DNA from: JAICSD01 sp963836665
Lineage (GTDB): Bacteria > Acidobacteriota > Vicinamibacteria > Vicinamibacterales > 2-12-FULL-66-21
Length of the DNA stretch: 64,000 nt
NCBI GenBank assembly: GCA_963836665.1
Contig: CAWIKL010000001.1
Location: forward strand, 620,001 to 684,000
Direction of reading: 5' to 3'
Both the position numbers and the translations under genes were made by a program. The stretch's first letter is position 1. Every line of letters begins with the position of its first letter. Positions 33,139-42,303 of this stretch are shown piece after piece. The notes under the pieces are model-generated. The model was given only the letters and a program-made list of their open reading frames with translations. It ran no database searches and was not told the origin of the DNA.

Positions 33139-35058
33139 TCAACGCTCCATCCCGCGATGCATCGCCGCAAAGGGCTCACGCGCGGCGACCGCCGAAAAGT
33201 AGGTCGCCCGAGGCGAGTCGGCTCGACCCACCTCGAAGCTTTGCTGCCGCGCCTTGCGGGTGACGCTGGAGATATTCTTGCGGACGCAGTAGCGGATCTT
33301 CAGGCGGCGGAGGTCGGCGATGACCGTGCTGCCACCCTCGAACGGCATCGGGGCGCTTCCCGGCATCGACGGGTCGCTGGGGATCGTGGTCGTCTGGAGA
33401 ACTCCCATAAGAAACTGGGCATCGAGGTCGCCATCGGGCGTCGGTCGCAAGGCGAAGCGCGCCATGTGGACTTCGAATTTCTGTCCCGGATCGATGCCGA
33501 GAAATCTGGCATCGTTCGCGCCGTCGGGGCCCGACGAAAGGTGTGCTTCGAGCCACTGGTGCAGGTCCAGGCGCATCTTCCGCTGCAAAAGGAAGATCAG
33601 GTCGCGCGGGGCCGGGGTGCCGTCGGTCGCCCGCGCGAAGAGCGACTGCGGGACGTAGTCATGCAGCCGGTCCAGGCCCTTCTCGAGCGCTGCCGACGGC
33701 CGCACTTCATCGGTGTCAGGTGTCCGCCAGATCAGACTGTCCGGGCTGAGCGTCCGCAGATCGCGGGGGTAGATGCCGCGTTTGCGGAACGCCTCGACGA
33801 ACGCCACGCGATAGTGCATATCGTCGTCGGACACCGCGTCTGTGTCGGCGGTGATCAAGGCTCGGAGAAACTCCCCAAAGGTAATGTCCACCGGCGGGCA
33901 ATAATCCAGAGCCCTGATGCACATCGTCAGGACATGTTGCGCTGACTTGGCCGCTTCCGCCGACAAGCGTCCGACGAGATCGGGATGCAGGGCGCCGGGG
34001 CCCAGAATGCCACTGCCTCCCGTGGCCAGTCTCAGCAGGTCGGCTGTTCGAATCGCATAGATGCCCAGAAACGCATCGAAGACCGCGGCCACCAGGATCG
34101 CCCCGCGCTCGTGCGCTTCGGTCTTCCGTTCGTATTCCGATGGATCGGGCGTCTGCCGGATCCAGGTCCCTGTCACCGGATCGGTCTTGCCAATCGCATC
34201 CCGCAGTGCGCCGCGCAGCCCTGTCGCCCGCCCAAACTCGCCCGCCAGTTGACCAAGCAGCGTTTCGTGACTCCTCAGATCCCCGCCCGACCGAGCGATC
34301 TGATGGCGAAGAACCTCGGCGAACGTGAAGTGCTGCAGCAGGGCGACGATATCCGCGAAGCCCTCGTGAAAGGCTCGCACATCGGGATTGGTCGCGTTCA
34401 TGAACTTCCGGTGCATCCCGTCGAGCAGCGCGTGCGTCGTCTCGTGCGCGACGATGTCGTGCGACAGACATGTGAACACCATGCCGCCTGGCACGTGATC
34501 ACCGGGATCGTCCTCGGTCGCTCGAAAATAGCCAAACAGCAGCGCAATCTTGTCAGGCGAGTAATACGCGTTCGATTCGCGGAGTGCGTGTGGATACACC
34601 CGCAGCCTTCGCACGAAAATGGCGTCGCTCTTGGGATCAGTTGCCGGCGGAGGACCCGGGCGCCAGAGGCTCTTGCGGCCGAGCGCGCGTTCGAAATTGC
34701 GGATCGTCAAGCTGGCGACCGCATAGACCATCTGCTGGTGAAACTGGGGCGTGCCCTCGCTCGGGGTCAAGCCATCTTGCGCGAGCACGGTCAAATCGTT
34801 GAGGTTGACGGGCTCGTAAAAATAGCCGCTCGCCGGATCGACGTCGATCACTTCGAGGTACTCCCCGATCGGCCCTGGCTCGAGCTGCTCCCAGGGCACC
34901 TTGAACATCGTCTCGCTGACCGGCGCCGTCTCCAATCGTCCCGTGAGACTGGGATCCACGCTGTAGGCGCGGAGGCAGCGGAAGGTCGGCGGCGCCGGCG
35001 TAAAGGGTGGCGGCGGCGCACACGCCGTTGCGACGGGGACTGTGGGAGAACTGGGCAC
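33139..35058 (-). CDS. Gluzincin-type zinc metallopeptidase, no signal peptide
   Basis: The product has 639 residues from a GTG with AGAGG upstream. HDIVAHETTHALLDGMHRKF holds the HExxH zinc motif, and DVRAFHEGFADIVALLQHF about 25 residues later provides a Glu ligand in the gluzincin arrangement (thermolysin-like superfamily). The N-terminal third is Pro-rich and then globular with no propeptide or signal recognised. The C-terminal half has no named domain. The enzyme would be a protease. It is the first gene of the minus-strand run and lies opposite the large membrane sensor across a 309-base gap. Confidence 0.82.
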   Translation of the reverse strand: MPSSPTVPVATACAPPPPFTPAPPTFRCLRAYSVDPSLTGRLETAPVSETMFKVPWEQLEPGPIGEYLEVIDVDPASGYFYEPVNLNDLTVLAQDGLTPSEGTPQFHQQMVYAVASLTIRNFERALGRKSLWRPGPPPATDPKSDAIFVRRLRVYPHALRESNAYYSPDKIALLFGYFRATEDDPGDHVPGGMVFTCLSHDIVAHETTHALLDGMHRKFMNATNPDVRAFHEGFADIVALLQHFTFAEVLRHQIARSGGDLRSHETLLGQLAGEFGRATGLRGALRDAIGKTDPVTGTWIRQTPDPSEYERKTEAHERGAILVAAVFDAFLGIYAIRTADLLRLATGGSGILGPGALHPDLVGRLSAEAAKSAQHVLTMCIRALDYCPPVDITFGEFLRALITADTDAVSDDDMHYRVAFVEAFRKRGIYPRDLRTLSPDSLIWRTPDTDEVRPSAALEKGLDRLHDYVPQSLFARATDGTPAPRDLIFLLQRKMRLDLHQWLEAHLSSGPDGANDARFLGIDPGQKFEVHMARFALRPTPDGDLDAQFLMGVLQTTTIPSDPSMPGSAPMPFEGGSTVIADLRRLKIRYCVRKNISSVTRKARQQSFEVGRADSPRATYFSAVAAREPFAAMHRGMER

Positions 35059-35367
35059 AGTTTCCTCTGCGAAGCGCTGAAGTGGACGGTATCGGTGTCG
35101 ACCCGATCAGCTAAACGCCTGAGATGGTAAGACCGAACCGGCTTGGCCGGTCACTGAAAGATTGGAGCTTGCCATGGGTCTTTATTACCCACGCCTATGT
35201 TTCGCGGCCGCTACCCGAGGACAAACGCTAGTCAAAGGGTGGCTGGAACGGTCGAATGTCGAACGACGGCTTCTGAGATCGGTCTACTCTTGTTCGGTCT
35301 CAGGCGTCTCGCTCGTTTGAATAAGTGTTCGGCACGCGACTCGGCATCCTCGAGTCTGGAGGTGTCC
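35059..35367. other. Divergent control region between metallopeptidase operon and membrane sensor
   Basis: No gene is seen in these 309 bases. An inverted repeat ACCGGC-TTG-GCCGGT at 35137-35151 could be an operator or a small hairpin. GGAGG at 35358-35362 is the ribosome site that sets the sensor start at GTG 35368. An ATG-started frame from 35197 has no conserved content. No strong -35/-10 pair was found by eye. Confidence 0.5.
35137..35151. repeat. Inverted repeat ACCGGC-TTG-GCCGGT
   Basis: Perfect six-base arms around three bases, in the middle of the divergent gap upstream of both the effector-like operon and the sensor gene. Confidence 0.55.
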
Positions 35368-38300
35368 GTGAATTTTCGGGGCATCCGATTTGGCGCGCTG
35401 TTGGTTCCACTGGCAGTCGCTCTCTTCCCTGTGGGTGTGTTGCTCTGGTACGGCTTCCTGCATATTCCCGCGCAGGAGGCCTATCTGACAGAGCGCAACC
35501 TTCGGTTGCTGACGACGCTCAGCAGCGCGGTGAGGGCGAAGATCGAGAGCTACGACGGCGCGCTGGATCACGCGGTAGCCTCGATCGGAGACAAGCACCT
35601 CACGGAAGGTGTGCACCTGTTTGCGCCCGACCTCGATGTGGTCAGGGTGGATGACGGCTCGAAGGCGGCGGCGGACGCGAGACGCGAGGCCGCGGGCTCG
35701 AGCGACCTCGATTGGCAGCTCCTCAGTGAGGCCGCTGACCCACCGCGTGTGGCAGTCACGCGCGATGAGGGACGCTACTACCTGTACCTCGGCGCCAATC
35801 CCGAAGCGAACGGGCGGACGATCCGCGTGGTGGCGAGAGCCGACCTCGAGGCGGTCGTCGCGCCTTTGCTCGTCGACACGACCCACGAGTTTGCGGCGAT
35901 CCTCCTCACCACCGACACCGGCCTAGTGATCGCGCAGCATGCGCCGCTCGGCCTTTCCCTGGCGCGACTCGACGGAGTGGTCAATCTCAGGCGGACGGCG
36001 CCGGCGGGGAAAGAGGCGGCGGCGCCACTGGTCAAGTTCGCTGATCTCGTCACGTTCAGCAACGTCGTGCCGGTGTCGATTGGAGAGATCGACTACAAGC
36101 TGTATATGCAACCCGTGCCACTGTCGCTGCTCAGCAGGAACGGCGGCAAGGGTGGACGCGAGCCGGAACAATGGGTGCTCTGTGGGCTGGTACGCGGCGA
36201 TCGATTCAAAGCCGACAGTTCGGCGCTGTCGTATCCGACGCTGCTCTGGTTCAGCGGTTTCCTCGCTGTCTTTACCGTGGCGCTCCCCTTCGTCAAGCTG
36301 CGCGGGCTGGGTCCGCGCGAACGATTCCGCGCCAGCGACGTGCGCTGGGTGAATACGGCGGGCTTTCTGCTCGTCGCGCTGCTCACGTTCGCCGCGCTCG
36401 ACGTGCTGGCCTTCTGGAATCAGTTCGGGGACAGAGTCGATGCGCGCCTGACGAGAATCGCTGACGCCCTGACGACCGGCGTGAACACCGAAGTCTCGGC
36501 GATCGAGGCGCAGGCGAACGCCTTTGATTCAGGCGCGTACCCAGACGGCAAGCCGATCGGCAAGGTCTTCCCCGGCGTCCTGGCGCAACTGCCCGCCGGC
36601 TCACCGACGATCATCGTCCAGCCAGACGACCTGCGCAATCCCGTCAGATGCGAGCCGCCTGAGGGATGCCGGCCTCATCTCCTGAACGAACAATGGTTCG
36701 ACCCACCCAAGGGCCAAGCGCCCTCGCCTTACCCGTTTTTCGATCTCGTCACCTGGGCCGGCCGGGACGGCTGGCAGCGTGTCAGGTACACGTCGGCGCA
36801 ATCGTTCCGGCCGTTCCTCAATATTTTCGATGACGACTTGCCGTACGGGAACAAGGCTCGTGCCGCATGGGCCACGCCTCAGAACGCCCCGAACAAAGGC
36901 ATCGAGGTCGAATCCTCCCCCAACACCGGCGAGCCGCTGACGATTTTCTGGCGTACGGGCAGACAGAACAACGTCTCGTGGGTCCAGTCGCTGGCGTTCT
37001 CGAGTCTCATCGCGTTCGATCAGCCCGCGCTCCCCAAGGGCGTATCGTTTGCCGTGGTCGATCCGGAGGGGCTCGTTCTCTTTCATTCCATCAGTAATCG
37101 CCGGCTCCGAGAAAACTTCCTCAAGGAATGTGAAGACGATGCGGCGCTCGGCGCGCTCATCCGGACCGGCAAGTCCGACCACGTGCGCGCGACCTATCAG
37201 GGGCGTCCGGCGCGCTTCTTCGTCGAACCCCTCACACTTCGAGGCACATCCCGCGACGACACCATCGAAGATCCGCAGTGGCGGCTGGCCGTCTTCCAGG
37301 ACTCCGCTCTCGTTGACACGGTGAATCTGGAAACCCTGACGATTGCGTGCTGGCTGTTCGCGGTCTACGCCTGCTTGTTGGTGCTGACGGCGGCTGCGGT
37401 CCGCGCCCTGTCGCCGCGCGCGCCTGAAAAGTGGTTCTGGCCGGACCCGGCGCGGTCATCAACCTACCGATCCATCCTCTTCCTCAATCTGTGCGCAATC
37501 CTGGCGTTTGCCGTGCTCTTCCTCATCGGCACGTCGTGGTCGGCGCTCCGCACGGCGTTGCTCGTGACCACCACGATCGGCGCGGTCGCGGCGTATGTCG
37601 TGACCTACCGGCTCGCCACTCGCGCGACGCCTGAGTCTCACGGCACTGTGGCGTTTGGCGTTGCGCACACGTTCTTCTTCGCGCGCGCGGCGTTTCTGGC
37701 CGTGGTCGCGGGCCTGCCCGCCATCGCCTGCTTTCAGACGGCGTACACCTACGAAGCGACCCTGCTGGCCAAGGTCGAGAGCGCCGAGCACGCACAGACT
37801 CCCACACCGAAGGAGCGCAGCCTCAAGGTGTTCCGATCGCTCGGTCTCGACGCCTCGCTCGCAGAGGGCTTTGCACGGCGGCGAGCAAGCTTCGTCAGCA
37901 CCCAGACGGCCGCTCCGCTGTGGCAGGAACGGAACGCTGGTGACGACGCTGCGGGACGAGTCGAGCTGACCTCGGCGGATCCTGGAGTAGTCGACCGCTG
38001 GCTGTTCTTGATGCATCGCTCATACAACGACGTCGCCAGCGATCTGAGAGCATCGGCCGGGACGGCGACCGCGCAAGTCCCGTCGCCAGTGCTGAATTAC
38101 GTCTCACTCCTGCCCTTCATCGGAGGGCTCTGCGCGTTGTGCTGCGTCATCATGAACTGGCTGGCAAGACCAACGTTCGCACTCGATGTCGCCGCGCCGG
38201 GGACCTCCGTGCCAAAAGGCGTCGGCCACGTGCTCGTCGTGGGCCCGCCGGGATCGGGAAAATCGACGCGCCTCGCGGCGGTGCCGGACATCCGAGTCTT

Positions 38301-39220
38301 CGACGTCGCCGTGCAAGACTGGGTCGAGCGCCGCAGGAACGCCGTCCCTGTGCCGACCGAGCGCCGGCAGTTTGCCGTCGTCGGTGCGGCCGTCGGTGGA
38401 CCTGGCGGTGGCGGCTGGCCACCTGCGCGATTCGGGGCGGCCGGTTCGCCGCCGTCCACGCCAACTGCGTCCGCTCCCCCTATCAGCGGCTGGGCCAACT
38501 CGCTGGAGGCCTCGACACTCCCCCCGGTCCTTGGCATCGACCACGTGGACTACCGCCTGCGCGAGCGGGAGTTCGCCGCGCAGACACTGGCGATTGTAGA
38601 GCGAGCGGTGTACCGCAACAAGGGCGTCGTTCGCATCGTCAGCGATCGCGATCCTCTCATGTGCCTGCGGGAGAACGACGCCACGACGGCGGACCTGGAT
38701 CGCTGGGCGCGTGTGCTGCGCCACTTCAGGCGAGAGTCGGTCGGACTGGCCACGCACGCGCCGTCAGCGTTCGACGAATCCGACGCGCCGTACCTACGAG
38801 TCCCTGTGGAGCGCATGCACACTGGACGAGCGACTGGCGCTGTGCCAGCTCGCGGAAGAGCGCGTGGTCAATCCCCAGAACCCGCTCGTCATCGGTGGTC
38901 TGCTGCAGGCGGGACTGATCGTGCGCACTCCGTCGCTGCAAATCATGAACGAGTCGTTCAAGGATTTCGTGTCGCAGGCGGCAACGCCCGGCCAGATTGG
39001 CGCGTGGGAGCGCCGCGGCGTCGTGATTCCGTGGTCCACGATCGAAGTCGCCATGCTCACCGTGGTCGTGACGCTTGCCGGCCTGCTCATCGTCACGCAG
39101 GAACAGCTGCTGAATGCGTGGATCGGATTCATCCCCGCGTTCCTGCCGGCGGCGCAGAAGTTGGTGAAAGCGGTCGCCGGCCTGCGGCTGCCACCGACCG
39201 ACGGTCCCGTTGCGGCGTAG
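35368..39220 (+). CDS. Large membrane sensor with P-loop ATPase domain, frameshifted by one base
   Basis: The gene encodes 1283 residues once one extra base near 38790-38800 is skipped; without this the first frame runs into unrelated sequence after SDAPYL. The start is GTG 35368 after GGAGG. The protein begins with a transmembrane helix (GALLVPLAVALFPVGVLLWYGFL) and an external sensor-like domain. A second membrane segment and another external CACHE-like domain follow, then about five helices. Next is a P-loop module (GPPGSGKS and the Walker B-like LGIDHVDYRL). In the second frame come YESLWSACTLDERLALCQLA, NESFKDFV and two terminal membrane helices. No named family is recognised. A membrane signalling ATPase is the best description. 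Confidence 0.72.
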
Positions 39221-39242
39221 GTCACCTGACTGCTTTGAAACT

Positions 39243-39894
39243 ATGGCGAAGGATTCGGACACATCGGCGACCAGCGCGGAGCGCGTCCGGTACTTTGAGG
39301 GTGAAGTCCTCACCGTGGACAGTCTCCGCACGGAGCAGGACTACTTCCGCGAGAAGCTGCGACGGCACAACCGGCTGCTGCACGGCTCGGGCGTCGTCTG
39401 CGGCCTCGAGGTCACCGCGGATCCTGAGACCGGCGGGCTCGCGGTCACGGTCAGTCCGGGCTATGCCCTAGGTCCCTGGGGTGACGAGATCTGCGTCGAG
39501 GAGGCCGCGCCGCTGGATCTCACGTGCTGCAGCCAGCCGTGGTCAACGGATTACCCACCTGACGCCATCGCCGCGCAGCCCGCCGCCACGGCGCAGAGTC
39601 TGCTGGTGCAGATCCGCTACGTGGAGTTCGGGAGTCGACCCGTGGCAACGCTGGCAGAAGCCTCAGGCAACGAAACGGCCTTCGAGTACCTCGCGCTTGA
39701 GAGACGGCTTTGCCCTGCGGTGCATCATCAAACCGGGTGCGTCGGAGGGAGACAAAGAGCCGCCGCTGGACCCGACGGTCCCGGCCTGTCTGGCCTCTCC
39801 CACGGATGACTGGATCGTGCTCGCCGAGGTGCAGGTCGGTGCCAACCTGGTCATCAAGAACGACGTGCGGCAGGTCGTAGCGAAACCCGTATAA
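39243..39894 (+). CDS. Conserved 'HNRLLHGxGVVxGLxV' family protein, frameshifted by one base
   Basis: Starting at ATG 39243, VRYFEGEVLTVDSLRTEQDY, HNRLLHGSGVVCGLEV and VSPGYALGPWGDEI are strongly family-like. After FEY at 39689 the conserved sequence continues in another frame as SRLRDGFALRCIIKPG and DDWIVLAEVQV. Removing one base (an extra C at 39689-39690) gives 216 uninterrupted residues. I have seen such proteins in the neighbourhood of phage-tail-like contractile injection clusters, but no tail gene is in this window, so that link is weak. The function is unknown. The gene follows the sensor gene by 22 bases and is probably co-transcribed. Confidence 0.65.
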
Positions 39895-39895
39895 T
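39890..39895 (+). promoter_or_regulatory. -10 element TATAAT before the VOC gene
   Basis: This TATAAT is six bases before ATG 39902 and overlaps the end of the preceding gene. No good -35 is visible. Confidence 0.4.
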
Positions 39896-39901
39896 CCGCG
39901 C

Positions 39902-40411
39902 ATGCGAGACATACCCTGGAGCACCATCGCGCTCGGCTCGCTCTGGCTCATCTCGGCCTACCCACGAGGAGGACAGGACGTGCAATCTCCTGACAAATCG
40001 AAAGCGCCTCTCACCACGGAGCAGCGAGGACGCATCCTTGGAATCGGCGGTGTCTTCTTCAAATCAGCAAATCGTGATCAGATGCGCGAATGGTATTCGA
40101 CGCATCTTGGGCTGACGGACAAAGGGCAAGGCGCGACGCTTCCGTGGCGCGAACACGACGACCCGCAAAAGGAACACGTGACCGTTTGGACGGTCTTTCC
40201 CAGCTCCACCAACTATTTCGGTCCCGGCGGCGCACCGTTCATGATCAACTACATCGTGGACGATCTGGATGCTTTGCTGACCCGATTGAAACAAGAGGGA
40301 GTGAAGATTGACCCCAAACAAATGAATGAATCGTACGGCCACTTCGCCTGGATCTATGACCCGGACGGGAACAAGATTGAGCTCTGGCAGCCGGCGTCGG
40401 GAAAGTCCTAA
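39902..40411 (+). CDS. VOC (glyoxalase/bleomycin-resistance) family protein
   Basis: This is a single vicinal-oxygen-chelate domain: LGIGGVFFKSANRDQMREWYSTHLGL, HVTVWTVFPSST, FMINYIVDDLDALLTRLKQEGV, HFAWIYDPDGNKIELWQP. Two starts compete. ATG 39902 (169 residues) lies six bases after TATAAT and would add a weakly hydrophobic N-terminus. GTG 39980 (143 residues) has a perfect AGGAGG at 39967-39972, seven bases before it, and begins close to the domain. The shorter form is likely the cytoplasmic enzyme. The reaction is unknown; members include lyases, dioxygenases and resistance proteins. Confidence 0.85.
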   Translation: MRDIPWSTIALGSLWLISAYPRGGQDVQSPDKSKAPLTTEQRGRILGIGGVFFKSANRDQMREWYSTHLGLTDKGQGATLPWREHDDPQKEHVTVWTVFPSSTNYFGPGGAPFMINYIVDDLDALLTRLKQEGVKIDPKQMNESYGHFAWIYDPDGNKIELWQPASGKS

Positions 40412-40434
40412 GGGGCTCGGCTTAGGAGGCAGAC

Positions 40435-40704
40435 ATGGGCTCGTGTGCGACGCAGACTTTTTCGGGGATCACTCAGAGTTGGTTCGACTGTCTTACGCAA
40501 AAGGCAGCCGACGCCGGAATCACCATTTCGGGCAATGAAGGCCAAGCCAGTCGAGAGGGCGTCACGGTCCGCTGGAAGTTCACTCCCGCAACAGGCGAGC
40601 TCGAGTTGCAATGTACTGGAGTGCCCTTCTTCGTTGGGTGCGGGACGGTCAACGCCAAGATTCACGACCTGGTTGACGGCTGCCAGCCGGCGCCCCCGGC
40701 GTAA
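40435..40704 (+). CDS. Small hypothetical Cys-containing protein
   Basis: The product has 89 residues and starts after a strong AGGAGG. It has no signal peptide and no recognised family. The sequence is beta-like (VTVRWKFTPATGELELQC) with five cysteines, including FFVGCG near the end. It lies between the VOC gene and the convergent LodA-like gene, whose stop codon is 12 bases away. It may be a small partner protein, but nothing in the sequence shows that. Confidence 0.6.
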   Translation: MGSCATQTFSGITQSWFDCLTQKAADAGITISGNEGQASREGVTVRWKFTPATGELELQCTGVPFFVGCGTVNAKIHDLVDGCQPAPPA

Positions 40705-40716
40705 GCGTGCAGCCGG

Positions 40717-42277
40717 TCACAACCGTTCGATCTCTTCGAATCGGCCATTCGCCTGCAGGACGACGAACCCGAGGTTCATCCAGTCGGTGACCATCTGTTC
40801 GGGTGTCATCTCCGGCGACGTCTCGACCTGATCGGCCCGCGCCCATTGCACGTATTGAGTGCCCGCGTTGCGCAGGATCGCGAGAGGACGTTGCGCAGGC
40901 CACCAGACGAGATCGACCGACCCGTTGCCCGGTTCGACCGCGCAGTCGAGGAAGTCCGACTGCCATGGCAACGACATCTGAGCGGATGCGGCTCCAGGCT
41001 TCATCTGCGACGCATCGAAGCGGAAGGGCTCGATCAATGGAAACTGCCGGACCTTCCAACTGATTTCGATGCCGGGGAAGAACGCGCCACCGACACACGG
41101 TTCGAGCGCCGCACGCGTGAGTCCGTCGGGGGTGATCGGCCCAGGCGGTGTAGGCCCGTCAGCCGTGAACTGTCCGTCCTTCCATCGTCTCAGCGTTTCG
41201 TACCTGTAAGCGCGTCAGCGTGCCGTTGCTACCGTCCGGATACAGGTCGGACCACATCCTGGGCATATTGCCGCCGCCGGTCCCGGGATTGCCGGCCGTC
41301 GCCGATGGAACAGAGAGCTTGGCAAAAACCGTCGCCCGGGCCGCCGGCGGCATCTGACTAAACGTGTGGTGAAAGCCGGTCGTGGCATTGAACGTCGTTT
41401 TTCCGTTGTCGTAAACCCATCGCATGTTCGCGGCACGCATGAGGATCGGCAGAATGTCATGGGTCAACGACGGCTTGAACGTCGCGTCTGCTAGCGGCGA
41501 GGGAACCATGCCCGTATCGACGGCACGCTGCAGCAGCGTGTCGTATAGCGTGACTGGCGAGTGGAACGCGGGCGCGTACTTGGGAGGAGCGACGAGCACC
41601 CAGGCGCCGACCACTGGAGGCGTCGAGCCGTCGGCGAGGACGACCTCGGCGCTGACCGGTCCGTCGGACACATCGTCGTACCACCCGTCGTGATCAGCAA
41701 AGTCCCCCTGCGACAGATCGGCTCCGACCGGTGACTTGGATTCGCCGAGTCCTCCGAGCACCAGCAGCCGGCCGCGATCGTCGGTTGTGACGGTACCGAG
41801 CAAGAACGCAACCGGGCGGTCCAGGAACTGCTGGTTGACCATGATGTCGGTCGCCCGTCCCAACATTCGCGATTGCGCGAGATCCGCAAAATCAACATTC
41901 GCTCCGCTGACATGCGCGGGGCCAGGGTCCAGCGCGAGCTGACCTCGATCAGCGAAGGTGGCGTTGCGTGGACCTCGCGGTGGTGTCGCCTTCCCGGCGA
42001 ACATCTCGCCCGCGGCTTTCGTGTTGGCGAGGTGAACGCTCCAGTTGATCGTCGCACCATCAGCGGTCGTCACTTCACTCACGAGTTGATCCGCTTGGTC
42101 GAAGGCGAACAGGCGAAATCGGGCCGCCTGACGCTTGATCCGACTGGCGCCGTCACGGAACCCGCCGGTCGGTACGACCGGATCGCCCGGTGTCTCGGGT
42201 CCGATGAAGTACGCGTCTTGACTGTTTCCCAGGCGTGCCACGCCAATGGACGGAAAGATTTTGATCGTCGTAATCAT
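40717..42277 (-). CDS. LodA/GoxA-like CTQ-dependent amino acid oxidase, frameshifted by one base
   Basis: The gene starts at ATG 42277 with AGAGG upstream. IKIFPSIGVARLGNS, AYFIGPETPGDP and DFADHDGWYDDVSDGPV are the LodA opening blocks. Near 41210 the frame changes; removing one G after LTRLQ gives YETLRRWKDGQFTADG, then RAALEPCVGGAFFPGIEISW. The last part, LPWQSDFLDCA and WWPAQRP, holds the Cys and Trp that form cysteine tryptophylquinone in LodA. The repaired protein has 519 residues, shorter than LodA (about 700). Such enzymes oxidise an amino acid (lysine or glycine in known cases), releasing ammonia and H2O2. There is no signal peptide, as in known LodA. LodB-like, ferritin-like and peroxidase genes lie upstream in the same operon. 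Confidence 0.85.
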
Positions 42278-42303
42278 CTGATGCCTCTGTCCGTTTCTTG
42301 CAA

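Noticed and set aside
24362..35058. A classical antiphage defence island
   Set aside because: The STAND-like NTPase and MBL hydrolase recall defence genes, but no restriction, CRISPR, retron or toxin-antitoxin gene accompanies them, and the NTPase has an external domain.
35197..35367. ATG start of the membrane sensor at 35197
   Set aside because: The 57 extra residues have no membrane or domain character, while GGAGG followed by GTG 35368 directly precedes the first membrane helix.
38700..41215. Programmed +1 frameshifting as an explanation for the shifted genes
   Set aside because: The genes are unrelated, one more case is far away in ApbE, and no stop codon or slippery context is shared at the shift points. 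An extra base from sequencing or assembly is simpler.
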